Origin: Corallium rubrum
Taxonomy: Eukaryota > Cnidaria > Anthozoa > Scleralcyonacea > Coralliidae
Length of the DNA: 64,000 bases
Assembly: GCA_964035015.1 (NCBI GenBank)
Contig: OZ036002.1
Location: forward strand, 11,293,199 to 11,357,198
Reading direction: 5' to 3'
Within the stretch, counting starts at the first letter, position 1, and each line of letters begins with the position of its first letter. The notes under the pieces are model-generated. The model made no database searches. It had not been told where the DNA came from and saw nothing but the letters and a program-made list of their open reading frames with translations. Made by a program: the position numbers and the translations under genes. Below, piece by piece: positions 45,761-55,828 of this stretch.

Positions 45761-46841
45761 ATAATAGTAATACTATTGGAGAGTAAAAGCTCAGTTTAGA
45801 CGTCGCTCTTGTGTCGAGTCAAATCTAATTATTTAGCTTAAATCCCATCACAAATTCACCACAAGTCCAGCGTATGAAGACAATGTCAAATCTATAAAGC
45901 TAAACTCGGTTGGACTATCTAACACAAGAATGGTGTGGATTCATAGTCATAGTCATGTAAAATGTGGCCAGTTCTATGGGTCGTTTTCACTCACGTAATC
46001 GGTGGCCCCATTGGGGTGGTAAAACAATATAAAATTTTTGAATAAGAATAGAGCTAAATTCCCATAGGATAAAGATGGTACACCAATATGGCCGCCATTT
46101 CATTGTTTCGGTACACTAATATGGCCGCCGTGACGTCAGATGAAAATTATAGCCATAAGTAAACAAAAAAAGGAATATGCAAGGGTTTGAACTGTAAGAA
46201 GCTTCGACAAAAACAACAACAAACAAGCTCAACGAATGCTTAACTCGTAGAAAAAACACGGTGATTTGTACTTATGAAAACACAGCAAAAAGGTGTGATC
46301 AGTTCACGTTATAAAAGCGACTTAGTGAAATAAAAATGTGTATAGATACCTCTTGTATTCTTGCCGGATAAAGTCACTTATCTATATAGAGCATAACGTC
46401 CACGAGCTCTCTACATTAATCCAAAATATTCCGGATTAAAAAGCTATATACTTTTCTTTTTCGGAGTTTTAGATCGTTTCATGCACACTGAGTAGCTTTT
46501 TACGGCCAAATATGTTTCAAAACATGATCGAGACGCTGAGATGGCTGACTATGGTAGTTGCAAATACTTTTCACTGTTTTTCGACATTCAGAGTTGACTT
46601 TTTACCTAATTTTTTCTCCGTTTAATTCGGCAAAACAAAGCCAAAAAATGTTTCGGCTTGTCAACTTCTTCATTTCGCTTGCAGTTCAGTGCAGTTACGT
46701 CATCAAAATGTTAGAAGTGAAAATGTGATTGGTTGTTGAGTCACCAAAGTGCTAGTAGAAGAAATGTGATTGGCAGTTGACGCATTTCGAGAGAATTTGT
46801 ATGTTCATCTTGATTCCAGCCGTTGTGTGAGCCCGCGTTCC
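45484..46841. mobile_element. TIR element E1
   Basis: About 1.36 kb with inverted termini GGAACGCGGGC(C/T)CACACA followed by ACGGCTGGAATC (left 45,484-45,513, right 46,812-46,841). No coding region is recognised. It includes 'CAATATGGCCGCC' repeats near 46,088 and 46,122. Confidence 0.6.
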
Positions 46842-47990
46842 TTCGCCCCCACACACCGGCTGGATCAATCGTCGACACAATTTGACCATGACGTCACACG
46901 TGCCTTTTTAGTTCATTAGTATTCATGCGAATCTCCTTCATAATGGCGCGATATTTTAGGCGTTAGCCTACAAACAACACTCAAATCATTGCCCTGATCT
47001 TTAGTAAATTCATCATCAATAAATCTTTGCAGTGCCAAGTCTGTCTCTTCTAGACAGAGTTTTGATACAGGTTTCCAGTGCTCGAAACCGAAATTAGTCT
47101 TGTAAACAAATCCGTCTCGAATAAATAATTGCCAATTTCACAATAAATAAAGATACGAGTTGCTTTATTACTCCTTCAGTATGTGAAATATATTAAGTTC
47201 AGATTTTTTGTTGATAAAATATGATGACGAAGATGATACGCGTCAGTTTGGTAGACATGGGACAGCCTGACGGTGTATCAAGTTAGGTATCAACATCGAA
47301 TAGGTGGAAGTTGTTAACATCGAACTTACAAATCTAGTCTACGAAAAGAAGATTTTGATCAGTTAATCGAAAAATTATTACATTCTCACTGGAGCGTGGT
47401 CACAGGTATTTCGTTTCTTGGACAACTTCTGTATCTGTTAAATCGAATTTAGAGTAAACCAAACAACACGCTACACCTCGCGCTACACAAATATATCGAA
47501 GAAACTAAAGCATAAGTTGGCTTTTTATGTCTAATATCTTACCCGTATGTCGCTGGCAAAGCTTTGTCGATCACGCCACAAATAGTTTGTTGCTAGGGTA
47601 TGAAATATTTTTATTGAGATCTCAGATCTGCTGCTCTATCTGCATTTGAAATAAACCTGTCTGCAGTTTTAATATACTCAGTCGGCAGATTAACTTATAA
47701 CCAAGACATACAGCTCTTTCCAAAAGAAGGCTCTCTACCTAGTTACTCACTTAGAATCTGACAGATTCTCAATAATAAATATCGCTTTTAATAATTATAT
47801 CTAATAGCTTTTCTTTGAAGACTGGAAGCTATGCTAGATTTACTAACATTCGCTATTTTTGTAGAACATTTAACATGTGACCGCCTTAAACCAATCACCA
47901 CGTTACCCTCGAAATATTGTGGGCTCCTTTTCTATTGATCGAACCGGACAAAGGACTCGGCCATTGATCCAGCCGGTGTGTGGGGGCGAA
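46842..47990. mobile_element. TIR element E2, abutting E1
   Basis: About 1.15 kb with inverted termini TTCGCCCCCACACACCGGCT followed by GGATCAAT. Its ends are related to those of E1 (shared CACACAnCGGCTGGA), and a further GGAACGGGGGCTCACA follows at 47,991. The two are arranged directly end to end. Non-coding as far as I can see. Confidence 0.6.
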
Positions 47991-48190
47991 GGAACGGGGG
48001 CTCACATATCGTTGGGTTTTTTTTTAAAGTCAGTTAAATTATAAAAGAAATACCAAATGCTTTATCGTGCAGGATACTCTGATCCAAACACTTACAAAAC
48101 AAACTTACAGTTGTTATCATGTCGAAGAAAATTCTCGACCTCTAACTTATTAATGTACGGCTGATATCAATAAAGGTGGAAATAAAGATT

Positions 48191-48780
48191 TCTCACAAAG
48201 TTCTGATCATTCATATTCTGGGCAAAAGAGTGTTACTTGGGCCACAGACTGCACAGAGTTGCCTGTGGGGTAGGCTAAAGGTTTTCAGTCGTAAAAACAT
48301 GAGCTCACAAGATTCCTATAATTTCCGCGAGTATTTATCGAATCGTTACTTTTCTTTCGTTTACACCTAAGGAAAACATGTCTCCCAAAAAGTACGCATG
48401 GATTTCATGAATAAACCAAAAATGACAAAGATATTCTATTTTTTGTCAAAAATATGACTTAAAATTTCATTAAAACGGCCATAAAGTCATTAAGATTTGC
48501 TCAATTGAGAAACGCATGCGTACGTTTTTGCACATAACAATTCTGGCTCTAGTGAAACTTCTTCAGTTAGCAAAACTTTTAAGTTGGCGGAAATTATAGG
48601 TTTTTTCTTATCTCAATGACGTCACAATGACATCACTGTATGACGTCATCAAATGGAAGAACTTCATTCATATATACTACGTGCAGAATATCTAGCATGG
48701 GGATCAAATTTGTAAAGCTCTGGAAGCTCTGTGGTCAAATCAAGTTTGCCTTAGCAATGGTCAAAATAAATATGTCTGAA
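48191..48780. other. Stretch without recognised feature
   Basis: AT-rich DNA between the duplicated segment and the return of unit similarity. I see no gene. A fragment 'CACAGAGTTGCCTGTGG' resembles the end of the foldback MITE at 24,622-24,909. Confidence 0.4.
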
Positions 48781-48816
48781 CAGCCTTAACAACATGCGAT
48801 CTCAACAACATGGAAT

Positions 48817-48887
48817 AGGCCGTGTCACGAATTAGAGCATCATGGGATATATTTTGGTTTTGGAGGTATATTCAAAATTCAAAATGG
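48817..48887. repeat. Left TIR of ISL2EU element
   Basis: Inverted copy of 53,346-53,416. It runs from AGGCCGTGTCACGAATTAGA through TTCAAAATTCAAAATGG, so it contains the first start codon of the plus-strand gene (ATG 48,884) and probably its promoter. Confidence 0.85.
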
Positions 48888-48976
48888 CGGCAGCGCGCAA
48901 TGATCAGCGCTTTCTACTCGTGTGCGTTCCCAAGTTGTACTTCTCAAGAGACCGTGAAAGCAGCCCGTTTAAACAG
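48884..48976 (+). CDS. First exon of ISL2EU plus-strand gene (candidate)
   Basis: The ATG lies just inside the left TIR. 31 codons starting MAAARNDQRF run to CAG|GTTAGT, phase 0. The next in-phase acceptor is at 49,123 (TATCAG|CCA), which joins to MVNVCC of the THAP exon. An alternative frame here reads CAFPSCT, itself reminiscent of a THAP start, so the exon's role is unsure. Confidence 0.45.
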
Positions 48977-49123
48977 GTTAGTAACTGTAACTATTTTTGT
49001 CTATTATGTCTATAAATTATGTACTCTAAACATCGTGGCTAGTGCCGTAGTGGCGAACTTCAGAACTTGAAGAATCGCTCAATCGCCATGTGAATTTCTT
49101 TTATGCTAGTTCATTGATATCAG

Positions 49124-50832
49124 CCAGTTCACATGGTGAACGTTTGCTGTGCTCCTGGTTGTACTAATAAAAGTACCCGTGATAAAAATGTTTCTTATCA
49201 TCGCGGTTTCCCGCAAATAAACAACTACAAAGGAAATGGCTTCGATCTATTAGGCGCGAAACTTTGCAAGTTAATCAGAGCACAAGGGTTTGCATCGCTC
49301 ACTTCAGGAATAGCGAAAAGTCGTCCAAGACTGATGTGCCATATGTTAGAAGTCCATCACTCGTGCCAAAACCAAAGCAGCCTCGTAAACTAGTAACTAA
49401 GATTTCCAGTGATAATGGTATAAATGTAAATGATATTGATAGCCTTGAGGTCATTGGGGATGAAAGTACATCTAGTATGAATCAAGATGATGACCCTGAA
49501 GAACAAATGGACGGCGATTATGAAACATTAGGTGATAAAGTAACCAACTTGGATGAAAATATGCACGCTGAGAGTGATGATGATGATGATGAATACTTGC
49601 CTACTCAAATACAACCGATGAGGTTAGAACACATCTATGGAAATGACAAACTTATCCGCCTCTATACTGGACTACCGAATACTACGACGTTTCATATTTT
49701 ATGCGATAACTTAGGTGTGCCAATCAATAATTTACAGTACTGGGGAAGACCTACGACATTTCCAGACGGGAACAAAAGAGGTCCTCCACGAAAGCTTTGC
49801 CCACATGATGAGCTACTGCTTACCCTTATGAGGCTGCGTTTGGCCTTGCTAGAGGAAGATTTAGCTTTTCGATTTGGAATCTGCCAGTCATTAGTTTCAC
49901 AGCTTATCAACACAAGGACTGCTGTGTTGTACAATCGCCTTGCTGTAAACACAAACTGGTGGATTTCCCGAGAAGCTAACAAACAGCTCATGCCTACAGC
50001 TTTTCAAGAGAAGTACCCCTACACACGAGCAATATTTGATGCCACAGAAATTTTTATTCAGAAGCCATCTGACCTTGGTTGCCAAAGCACAACATGGTCC
50101 AGCTACAAACGCCATTCTACAGCCAAAGGTCTGATTGTAGTGGCTCCACTTGGTGGTGTCATGTTTGCTTCAGAACTGTACACTGGCTCCATATCAGATA
50201 AGGAACTTGTTGTCCAGTCTGGGGTGTTCAATTATATCGAGGAAGGGGATGATATAATGGCTGATCGACGCTTCACTATTGAAGATTTGTTAGATGAAAA
50301 AAAGGCCACCCTTAACATGCCACCATTCCATTCAAAAATGGCAAAGTACAGCTGTCAAAACAAGAGATTATATCAAGCAGGCAGATTGCTGCAAATGTTG
50401 CGAGTTCATGTTGAACGTGCTATTGGTAGAATGAAACATTACAGGATCCTTAACTCAGTTTTCCCCCTCAAATGCAGCAGATCACTAAGCATGATTTTTC
50501 AGATATGTGCTTACCTTTCAAATTTCAATGGCCCATTAGTTGAGCTTCCACCATCTGTCATTGCAGAGTACAAGGTTATTCCTGCTAATATAGTTCTAAA
50601 CAAGCCTTCTGCTTCTGCAAGAAACCCTTCTGTTTCAACCAAGCCTTCTGTTTCAACCGAGCCTAATTCTGTTTCAACCAAGTCTTCTGTTTCAAACAAA
50701 TCTTGTTCAAATGGTTCCACACCACTAACACCTCGAAAACCTTTAATGGTGTCTACACCTGCAGTTTCTAATATAAAGCATTCCGATGGTGTTGGTGAGA
50801 ATTTGGAACCCCTGCTAGAACAGTTATTTTAA
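49124..50832 (+). CDS. THAP-DDE transposase of ISL2EU, one frameshift
   Basis: DNA-cutting enzyme that would excise and insert the element. The N-terminal THAP zinc finger (C2CH) starts MVNVCCAPGCTNKS and continues NVSYHR. A 2-nt excess (GG at 49,205-49,206) breaks the frame at the usual HRFP motif. The next frame reads FPANKQLQRKWLRSIRRE and STRVCIAHF, supplying the last Cys and His. It stays open to the stop. An acidic linker (poly-Asp near 49,580) follows, then a helix-turn-helix-like region, then the DDE_4 catalytic core: IFDATEIF (Asp at 50,038), DDIMADRRF (Asp at 50,263) and RVHVERAIGRMK (Glu at 50,413). The tail is rich in SVSTK repeats. If the GG is real the copy is inactive; a small intron or a sequencing error are alternatives. 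Confidence 0.8.
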
Positions 50833-51229
50833 CTAACTGTTTACCGTGGGGTGGAGTTTCTAAAGGTGGTCATGTAACTTTTTCAAATACATGTACCATT
50901 GATAATATGCTTAACATATTCTTTCACTTATTCCTCATGCAGCCTTTGGTGTTAGACAGATTTCGAAGCATGGGTTCTTCTTTTGCCATTGCTCTGACAC
51001 GTGCCTTTGATTACTTTAAACAAAGAGAGTGGGGAGAGGTGAAGCTTGCTTGGGTGTCCCAGTGGATTCCAGATGATTACCATGGCCATGATGATTTGTA
51101 TGGTGATGAGGAGGAGTACTTTGTCAGCAAGTTGGGAGATCTAATGCAAACCACACAGAAGTCAACCTGTAATAACCCTAATTGCCCTAAATCAGAGATC
51201 CAGCACACTACAAATAGTATAATGATCAG
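50800..51229 (+). CDS. USP-like cysteine protease, first exon (ISL2EU)
   Basis: The open frame overlaps the end of the transposase gene by about 35 nt in another frame. It reads LTNCLPWGGVSKGG, then FSNTCTIDNML, a Cys box like that of ubiquitin- or SUMO-specific proteases (nucleophile Cys at 50,892). After that come FRSMGSSFAIALTRAFDYF, WVSQWIPDDYHGHDDLYGDE and a CNNPNCPK zinc-knuckle-like pair of Cys. The exon ends ATCAG|GTAATT at 51,229. The true start is unclear: it may be joined by splicing or be internal to a polyprotein. I know of no such domain in the ISL2EU family, but I cannot search. Confidence 0.5.
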
Positions 51230-51375
51230 GTAATTAATGTCAACAGAGTGGCTTAGCAAACATTTGCCTGCACTGGGACCATATCTCAATACAATAGTGT
51301 AAGACTCCTGGAGGATAATTATTAGGATACTAGTTAGCCTTCTTATTCAAATATTTGTAATTTTCTTTATTTTAG

Positions 51376-51885
51376 ATCCCACAAGAGCTGTGAAGATACC
51401 AACAATGGAACAACTTTCTACAGCATGCTTTCAGGAATGTTCCAAGGCTACTCAGATAGTTGCTCAGTATTATTGCCAACAGAAAGTAGCACATTAGATG
51501 ACTTGGTGTTTAGTGAAGTAGCCCCAGAAGGAATGTGTCCAGGTGGAAGAATTTATCAACCTAGATTATTTGTAAACCAGCCTCCACCCATTCTACTTAT
51601 TTACCTGAGTCATCTTGTAACACAGAAAGTAATTGCTCACATTTCAGATTTACCTCGACAAATTATATTATATTCTTCATGTACATATAATCTTATGGCA
51701 TGTACATTTGGGTCCCAGGGCATTTTACTTAAGCTATGTATCTTGACAAACCATGCGTGTCAAATTCTGGTTGGTATTTCTATAATGACTTGCCCCAAAC
51801 TCTGATATACCAAGGTAAAAATCCTCCCAAAACACCAATAACAGGGACAATGTCTTATTGTGTTTATGTTATAACCACTTTATAA
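51376..51885 (+). pseudogene. USP-like cysteine protease, second exon, broken
   Basis: It follows the acceptor TTTATTTTAG and joins in frame across the 146-bp intron 51,230-51,375. It reads TTFYSMLSGMFQGY, STLDDLVFSEVAPEGMCPGG, PPPILLIYLSHLV and YNLMACTFGSQG. The frame then slips by one base, and the other frame gives HFT, a TAA stop (51,730), AMYLDKPCVSNS and GWYFYNDLPQT, ending at 51,885. G-HFTA...WYFYND is a classic His box of USP-type proteases. Cys box, His box and following Asp are therefore all recognisable, but this copy is inactivated at the His box by a frameshift and a stop. Confidence 0.5.
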
Positions 51886-52074
51886 GTTCCAGTGTAATTA
51901 ATGTTGAAATTTGAATATAAATATATGACAGTATTGTGCACTTTATTTTCAATTATTGTAAGTCATATGTAAATCAGTACTGACAAATATATGAACACTA
52001 CATGAGTGGTGCCTACAGATTTTATAAATATTTAAAAAACTATTTCTTGTATGGTCTGATATTTTCTTTCAGTA

Positions 52075-52396
52075 TCATAAGTGTTGTGGAAATGTAAACA
52101 CTATTCTCCATGTCTGAAACCATGTTGACAGTGGGTTGTTGGTGAAAATATTGTGATCTTGCTTCTGGGGGAAGGGATTAAAAGTTTCCATCTTTTTAAA
52201 CTGTCTTGACTTGCTGTGGGCCCAGACATGTTTTTCCAAATGGAGATCACTCATGGGAAGTGGACTTATTTTTTTCGGTCGTGGATCAAGCCAGGAACAG
52301 CAACCAGAAGTGACTGACTCAGGCAACTTGTCTTGGCTGAATAAGTCCTCCAAGGCATGCAAAATGGCAGAAACATGCACACAAGACTCTGAAAGA
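52075..52396 (-). CDS. SWIM-domain protein, last exon (ISL2EU)
   Basis: Minus-strand exon 3 after acceptor CTCCTTAG|TCT. It begins LSESCVHVSAILHALEDLFS, the CxH half of a SWIM zinc finger, then SGCCSWLDPRPKK and a charged tail, stop at 52,075. In the three-exon model (134 + 348 + 322 nt = 804 nt) the frame is exactly kept and gives 267 residues. The YqaJ nuclease known from other ISL2EU second proteins is not seen here. Confidence 0.65.
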
Positions 52397-52647
52397 CTAA
52401 GGAGCAAATTTCTTGAATTTTACTGAAGCCTAATTCATAGACATAGTATTGTGAAGAACAGTTTGAAGCACTGCTCAACCATAGAAATCTTGACAATATT
52501 CCCAGTACTTTATTCAGTTATGATGTGTATTCTATTTTCTGAGGTGTAAACATACCTTGCACACTGCACAACAAAAACAATTTAAAATATAATATAATGA
52601 TAATCACATTATTTAAATATTAGCTTTACCACATTTGTTTAGCTTAC

Positions 52648-52995
52648 CCTGCTGTATATTCACAATGTGCCATTTTTATTTCTTGTAAACCAGTGCAGTA
52701 AATATAAACACGGTAAAGTCGGTCTTTCTTCATCGTTGGTCTCACCATGCCTCGGTAACATTGGATGTCATTATGCCATTCTACAACAGTCACATGCTTC
52801 GAACGATACAAGTTATGTCCTTGGCTGAGAGCTCTAAAATCACCCTGACATCCAGTAGATATTGCTACTCTATCTACGAGGTAGTTATAAACAACAGTTC
52901 GCACCACTCTGAAGCCCTTAGCTCGTATGTAAGTTGGATCTGCAATCCACCCCGACGAAGGAATAAAGCCAGGTAATGGTGCTGATAAGACTTGA
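52648..52995 (-). CDS. SWIM-domain protein, middle exon (ISL2EU)
   Basis: 348 nt with acceptor 'GTTCAAG|T' and donor CAGG|GTAAGC. It reads LPGFIPSSGWIADPTYIRAK, VVRTVVYNYLVDRVAIS, then MVRPTMKKDRLYRVYIY and KMAHCEYTAG, the CxC half of SWIM. Here the second Cys is Tyr (TAT), which would remove a zinc ligand. SWIM fingers bind DNA or protein. In ISL2EU this protein accompanies the transposase. Confidence 0.65.
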
Positions 52996-53215
52996 CTTGA
53001 ACAGTGTTATCTCCTTCTCTGCTGACTAAATTTATCTGTGATGGTGTCTCTCGAGTAAGAAGTGTCAGGATCCTTTTATATTATCAAAGATTTCGCAATA
53101 AAATCAAGGAAGACATTAATTTCTGCCCATTAATATTTATATTCTACATTCACGGTTCATTAGCATAAACACGTCCATTCAACGCAATATTAAGTTTTGG
53201 TAGCAATCATCTTAC

Positions 53216-53349
53216 CTTTCAACTACTTTTTTTACACCAGAAACCTTTTCGTTTCTCAGACGCAAGAAGTTTCGCAAAATATCGCAGTGTAATGTGAACA
53301 GAATCTCCGCGGTAACTCCGGGATGTATTTTATTACACGCCACCACCAT
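53216..53349 (-). CDS. SWIM-domain protein, first exon (ISL2EU)
   Basis: The ATG (53,349) lies just inside the right TIR. It reads MVVACNKIHPGVTAEILFTL, then LRNFLRLRNEKVSGVKKVVE, and ends AAAG|GTAAGA, phase 2. The gene runs toward the plus-strand genes (convergent). Confidence 0.6.
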
Positions 53350-53416
53350 TTTGAATTTTGAATATACCTCCAAAACCAAAATATATCCCATGATGCTCTA
53401 ATTCGTGATATGGCCT
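53346..53416. repeat. Right TIR of ISL2EU element
   Basis: Inverted copy of 48,817-48,887. It contains the start codon of the minus-strand gene (53,349-53,347) at exactly the same distance (67 nt) from the end. Confidence 0.85.
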
Positions 53417-54150
53417 ATTCAGTTTTTTACGTAAAAAAGGCCACGCAAACGTCCTCCTAAGCTGCGAATGCAGCCGCATACTGTGGCTCGGTCTTCAAAA
53501 GCAACGTCCGCGTCCCACTGCAAAAATTCTATACTTATGACGTCATATGTCAGAATACATGCATCGTGTCTGATTGGCTTTCTGTGATCATACAAATTTA
53601 TAAAATTTAACATCGATGCGTAGAAAAACCTTCGATTTCAATGGGAATCTAACAATTTATCGCAAATCGAACTCGTTCTGGAAAGAATAACTATTTGGTT
53701 TTTTTAATGACAAAAACTAGGCATTCACCTTGAAATTTAACACAGAAATGGCGTTGGCGTTAATTTTGGTCTGGTCCAAGCCGTGCACCAGCGATTTTAT
53801 TTACTCGCGTATGATCACAAAATAATCAACCAATCAGAAGCGATGTTTGCATTCTGGGAAAATTAACGTCATCAAGTATTGAATTTTTACAGTTAAGAGA
53901 CAGACGTTATTTCGGAGAAAGAACGAGCACACAGTACGGGGCTGCTGCCACAGGTTAACGACATCCAGATTGAAAACTAAAACCGAAAAGGCGGAGTATA
54001 ATTTCATTATTTGTGTTCGGATTCCTACAAGCTTGTATTTCACTGGGAAGATGTTGCGCGTACATAACGTAACATTATTTAATATCTATTAAAATATTCT
54101 AATCTCGTTATGGTTCTTCACTTTTAAGCAAGCCTCGTATTTATCATGTT

Positions 54151-55195
54151 AACTAGAAATACATGAATGCAACAACCCCTCGCCCGCTTTTATTAAATGG
54201 TTTTTTGAAACACCCACCCACCCACCTACCATGATTAAAATAAGCACATCTGATATACAACCAATAATAGCCCAATATAAAAACAAACAGATATAAAAAC
54301 AAATAATCCTCAAGATAAGTCTATAATTTATAAGATGACTAAACTGATTTAACATTTCAAAGCAAAACTTATAGATTTCATTATTAAATTCTGGTTGTAC
54401 AAAATATGTTTTTAAGTTTCAAAAGGTATTATTTTTAACAAGCTTTAAATGGCTTCCCCTTGCATACATGTTTTGCAAAGGCAGAATTAAATGTCAACAG
54501 CTCAAAAATTACATTTATAAAAGAGTCCAGGATAAAAACAATTCGGTAAACAGACAACGTTTCAGTCGAAAATTTGGAAATACAGCCAAAAAAATGGCCA
54601 AAGCCCATGAGTATTTAATAACAAAAGGTGATTGCAATGCCAATAAAATCATCACGTCTACATAAGCTTATAAAGGTAGTGTTTTAAGTTAGCTTTAGTT
54701 AAGCTGATTTATGGTTTGGACGAGCAAAGGGAAAGCACGAAAACGTGAAGCAGTATATTGTTTAGGTTAAGCGAAAACTTTAAAACAAAATCCTACCGTT
54801 AACTTTTGACCACGGAATCACTGTAACTCAGATCGAGTTTTTGTTTACCATACGTCGTTTGGTTTCTTCAAGTTCTCTGGTTTCTCTTCAAGATATATTA
54901 AACGGGTTGTTCGTATCCTTCTTTTCTTCGTGCTCCATTTCGTTTCGTTTAAATAAACGAAAGGAAAATACTATTTCATTTGCTTGAGAGTTTATAGTTT
55001 TCTGCGTCGCTAGTCACCAGTGTCCAACAATTCTTACCGCGTGACACCGTCCCGAACATATATATATATAAACTATTTCCGAGATTACGTCTTCCTTCCC
55101 TTTTTCTCCACGCGTGTAAAATGGACTCCACGCATGTCGAGATTAGCACCCTCACCGGGCTCCGGGCCGTCGGCCCTCCGCCCGGCTCGGGGACA
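54151..55195. mobile_element. Unclassified 1.04 kb insertion in U4
   Basis: It splits 'CATGTTAAC' from 'AATTTCGAAATGCC', which are joined in U1-U3 (for example 8421-8440). No inverted termini are visible. The right end is GC-rich (55,139-55,195) with CCGGGCCGTCGGCCC. It contains a 65-codon basic open frame (54,468-54,665) that I do not recognise, starting MFCKGRIKCQQLKNY. A TA microsatellite lies near 55,060. Confidence 0.5.
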
Positions 55196-55213
55196 ATTTC
55201 GAAATGCCTTACC

Positions 55214-55299
55214 AAGATAGATTCAGTCATACAATTAATACTCGTAATATCAATCCATTTTTAGGACTTACTTTAGAAATGCTTCAGGGAAAGATGAAG
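55214..55299. other. Inverted block containing type D exon (U4)
   Basis: About 86 bp are flipped relative to U1-U3. On the plus strand 'CCATTTTTAG|GACTTACTTT' now reads LTLEMLQGKMK, while the donor CTTACC remains in the original orientation at 55,209. Exon D is therefore lost from the minus-strand gene in U4. Confidence 0.7.
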
Positions 55300-55539
55300 T
55301 AACACTAACATGCATGCTTGGTTTAAAAAGCATATACATAATATAAACTCACACAAAAACAAGTTTATATAAGAACCTTAAACCTGTGGTTTCGCTACCC
55401 AATTTCAGTACAAGGACAACAATATGCCGGTTAAAAAACGACTCATTTATACCGAAATGAAAAGTATAACGTAAAGAACCCTTACGCAGACTGCAATAAA
55501 GACTGCAACCACAAAACGATTTTTATGGTTTTTCAACAA

Positions 55540-55710
55540 TTCCAACAGACAACGGAAAAAACACCACAGCCAGTAGACAGCGAAGCAGAAAATTTTATAA
55601 CTTTTATAAATCGCCAATTGTACGTATTTCCATTACCAAAGCTGGAACTAATCAGCTTTGTAAAGGGATGAGACTGGACAATTTGAGACATCGCGGGTAG
55701 AGGCCACTGC
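55540..55710. repeat. Single copy of the 235-bp segment (U4)
   Basis: Matches the first copy of the duplicated segment at 9310-9710. The undoubled state is probably ancestral. Confidence 0.6.
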
Positions 55711-55777
55711 ATCAATTTCAAATTCTTCATCTTAGAACAGCATTAAGTAATAAAAACTACCTTGCTACAGTACTTAC

Positions 55778-55828
55778 CTAAAATTTGGAGCCATTTCAAG
55801 AATACCCATCTTTCTTCTTCCGTCAAAA
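55778..55828 (-). CDS. Type A exon of exon-repeat gene
   Basis: 51 nt on the minus strand, 2 nt plus 16 codons plus 1 nt, phase 1 at both ends. Acceptor 'TTTCTTTTTTTAAG', donor G|GTAAGT. It encodes LTEEERWVFLKWLQIL. It is the right-most exon of the series. The corresponding place in U1 and U2 was altered by the two-copy duplication, and the exon is gone there. Upstream exons to the right were not found. Confidence 0.6.

Larger units (their letters stand above)
48817..53416. mobile_element. ISL2EU-type DNA transposon, 4.6 kb, complete ends
   Basis: About 70-bp terminal inverted repeats starting AGGCC (two mismatches seen) and a 2-bp AT target duplication (48,815-48,816 and 53,417-53,418). Sister units carry the empty site GAATTC (for example 7662), which becomes GAAT-element-ATTC here. 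Three reading units: THAP-DDE transposase (plus), a USP-like protease gene (plus) and a SWIM-domain gene (minus). THAP plus DDE_4, a SWIM-containing second protein and a 2-bp AT duplication are the known signature of ISL2EU. The protease is unexpected to me. Confidence 0.85.

Noticed and set aside
47530..47590. Possible minus-strand exon with donor GG|GTAAGA in element E2
   Set aside because: Start and end phases do not match each other or the phase-1 series, and it lies in a transposon.
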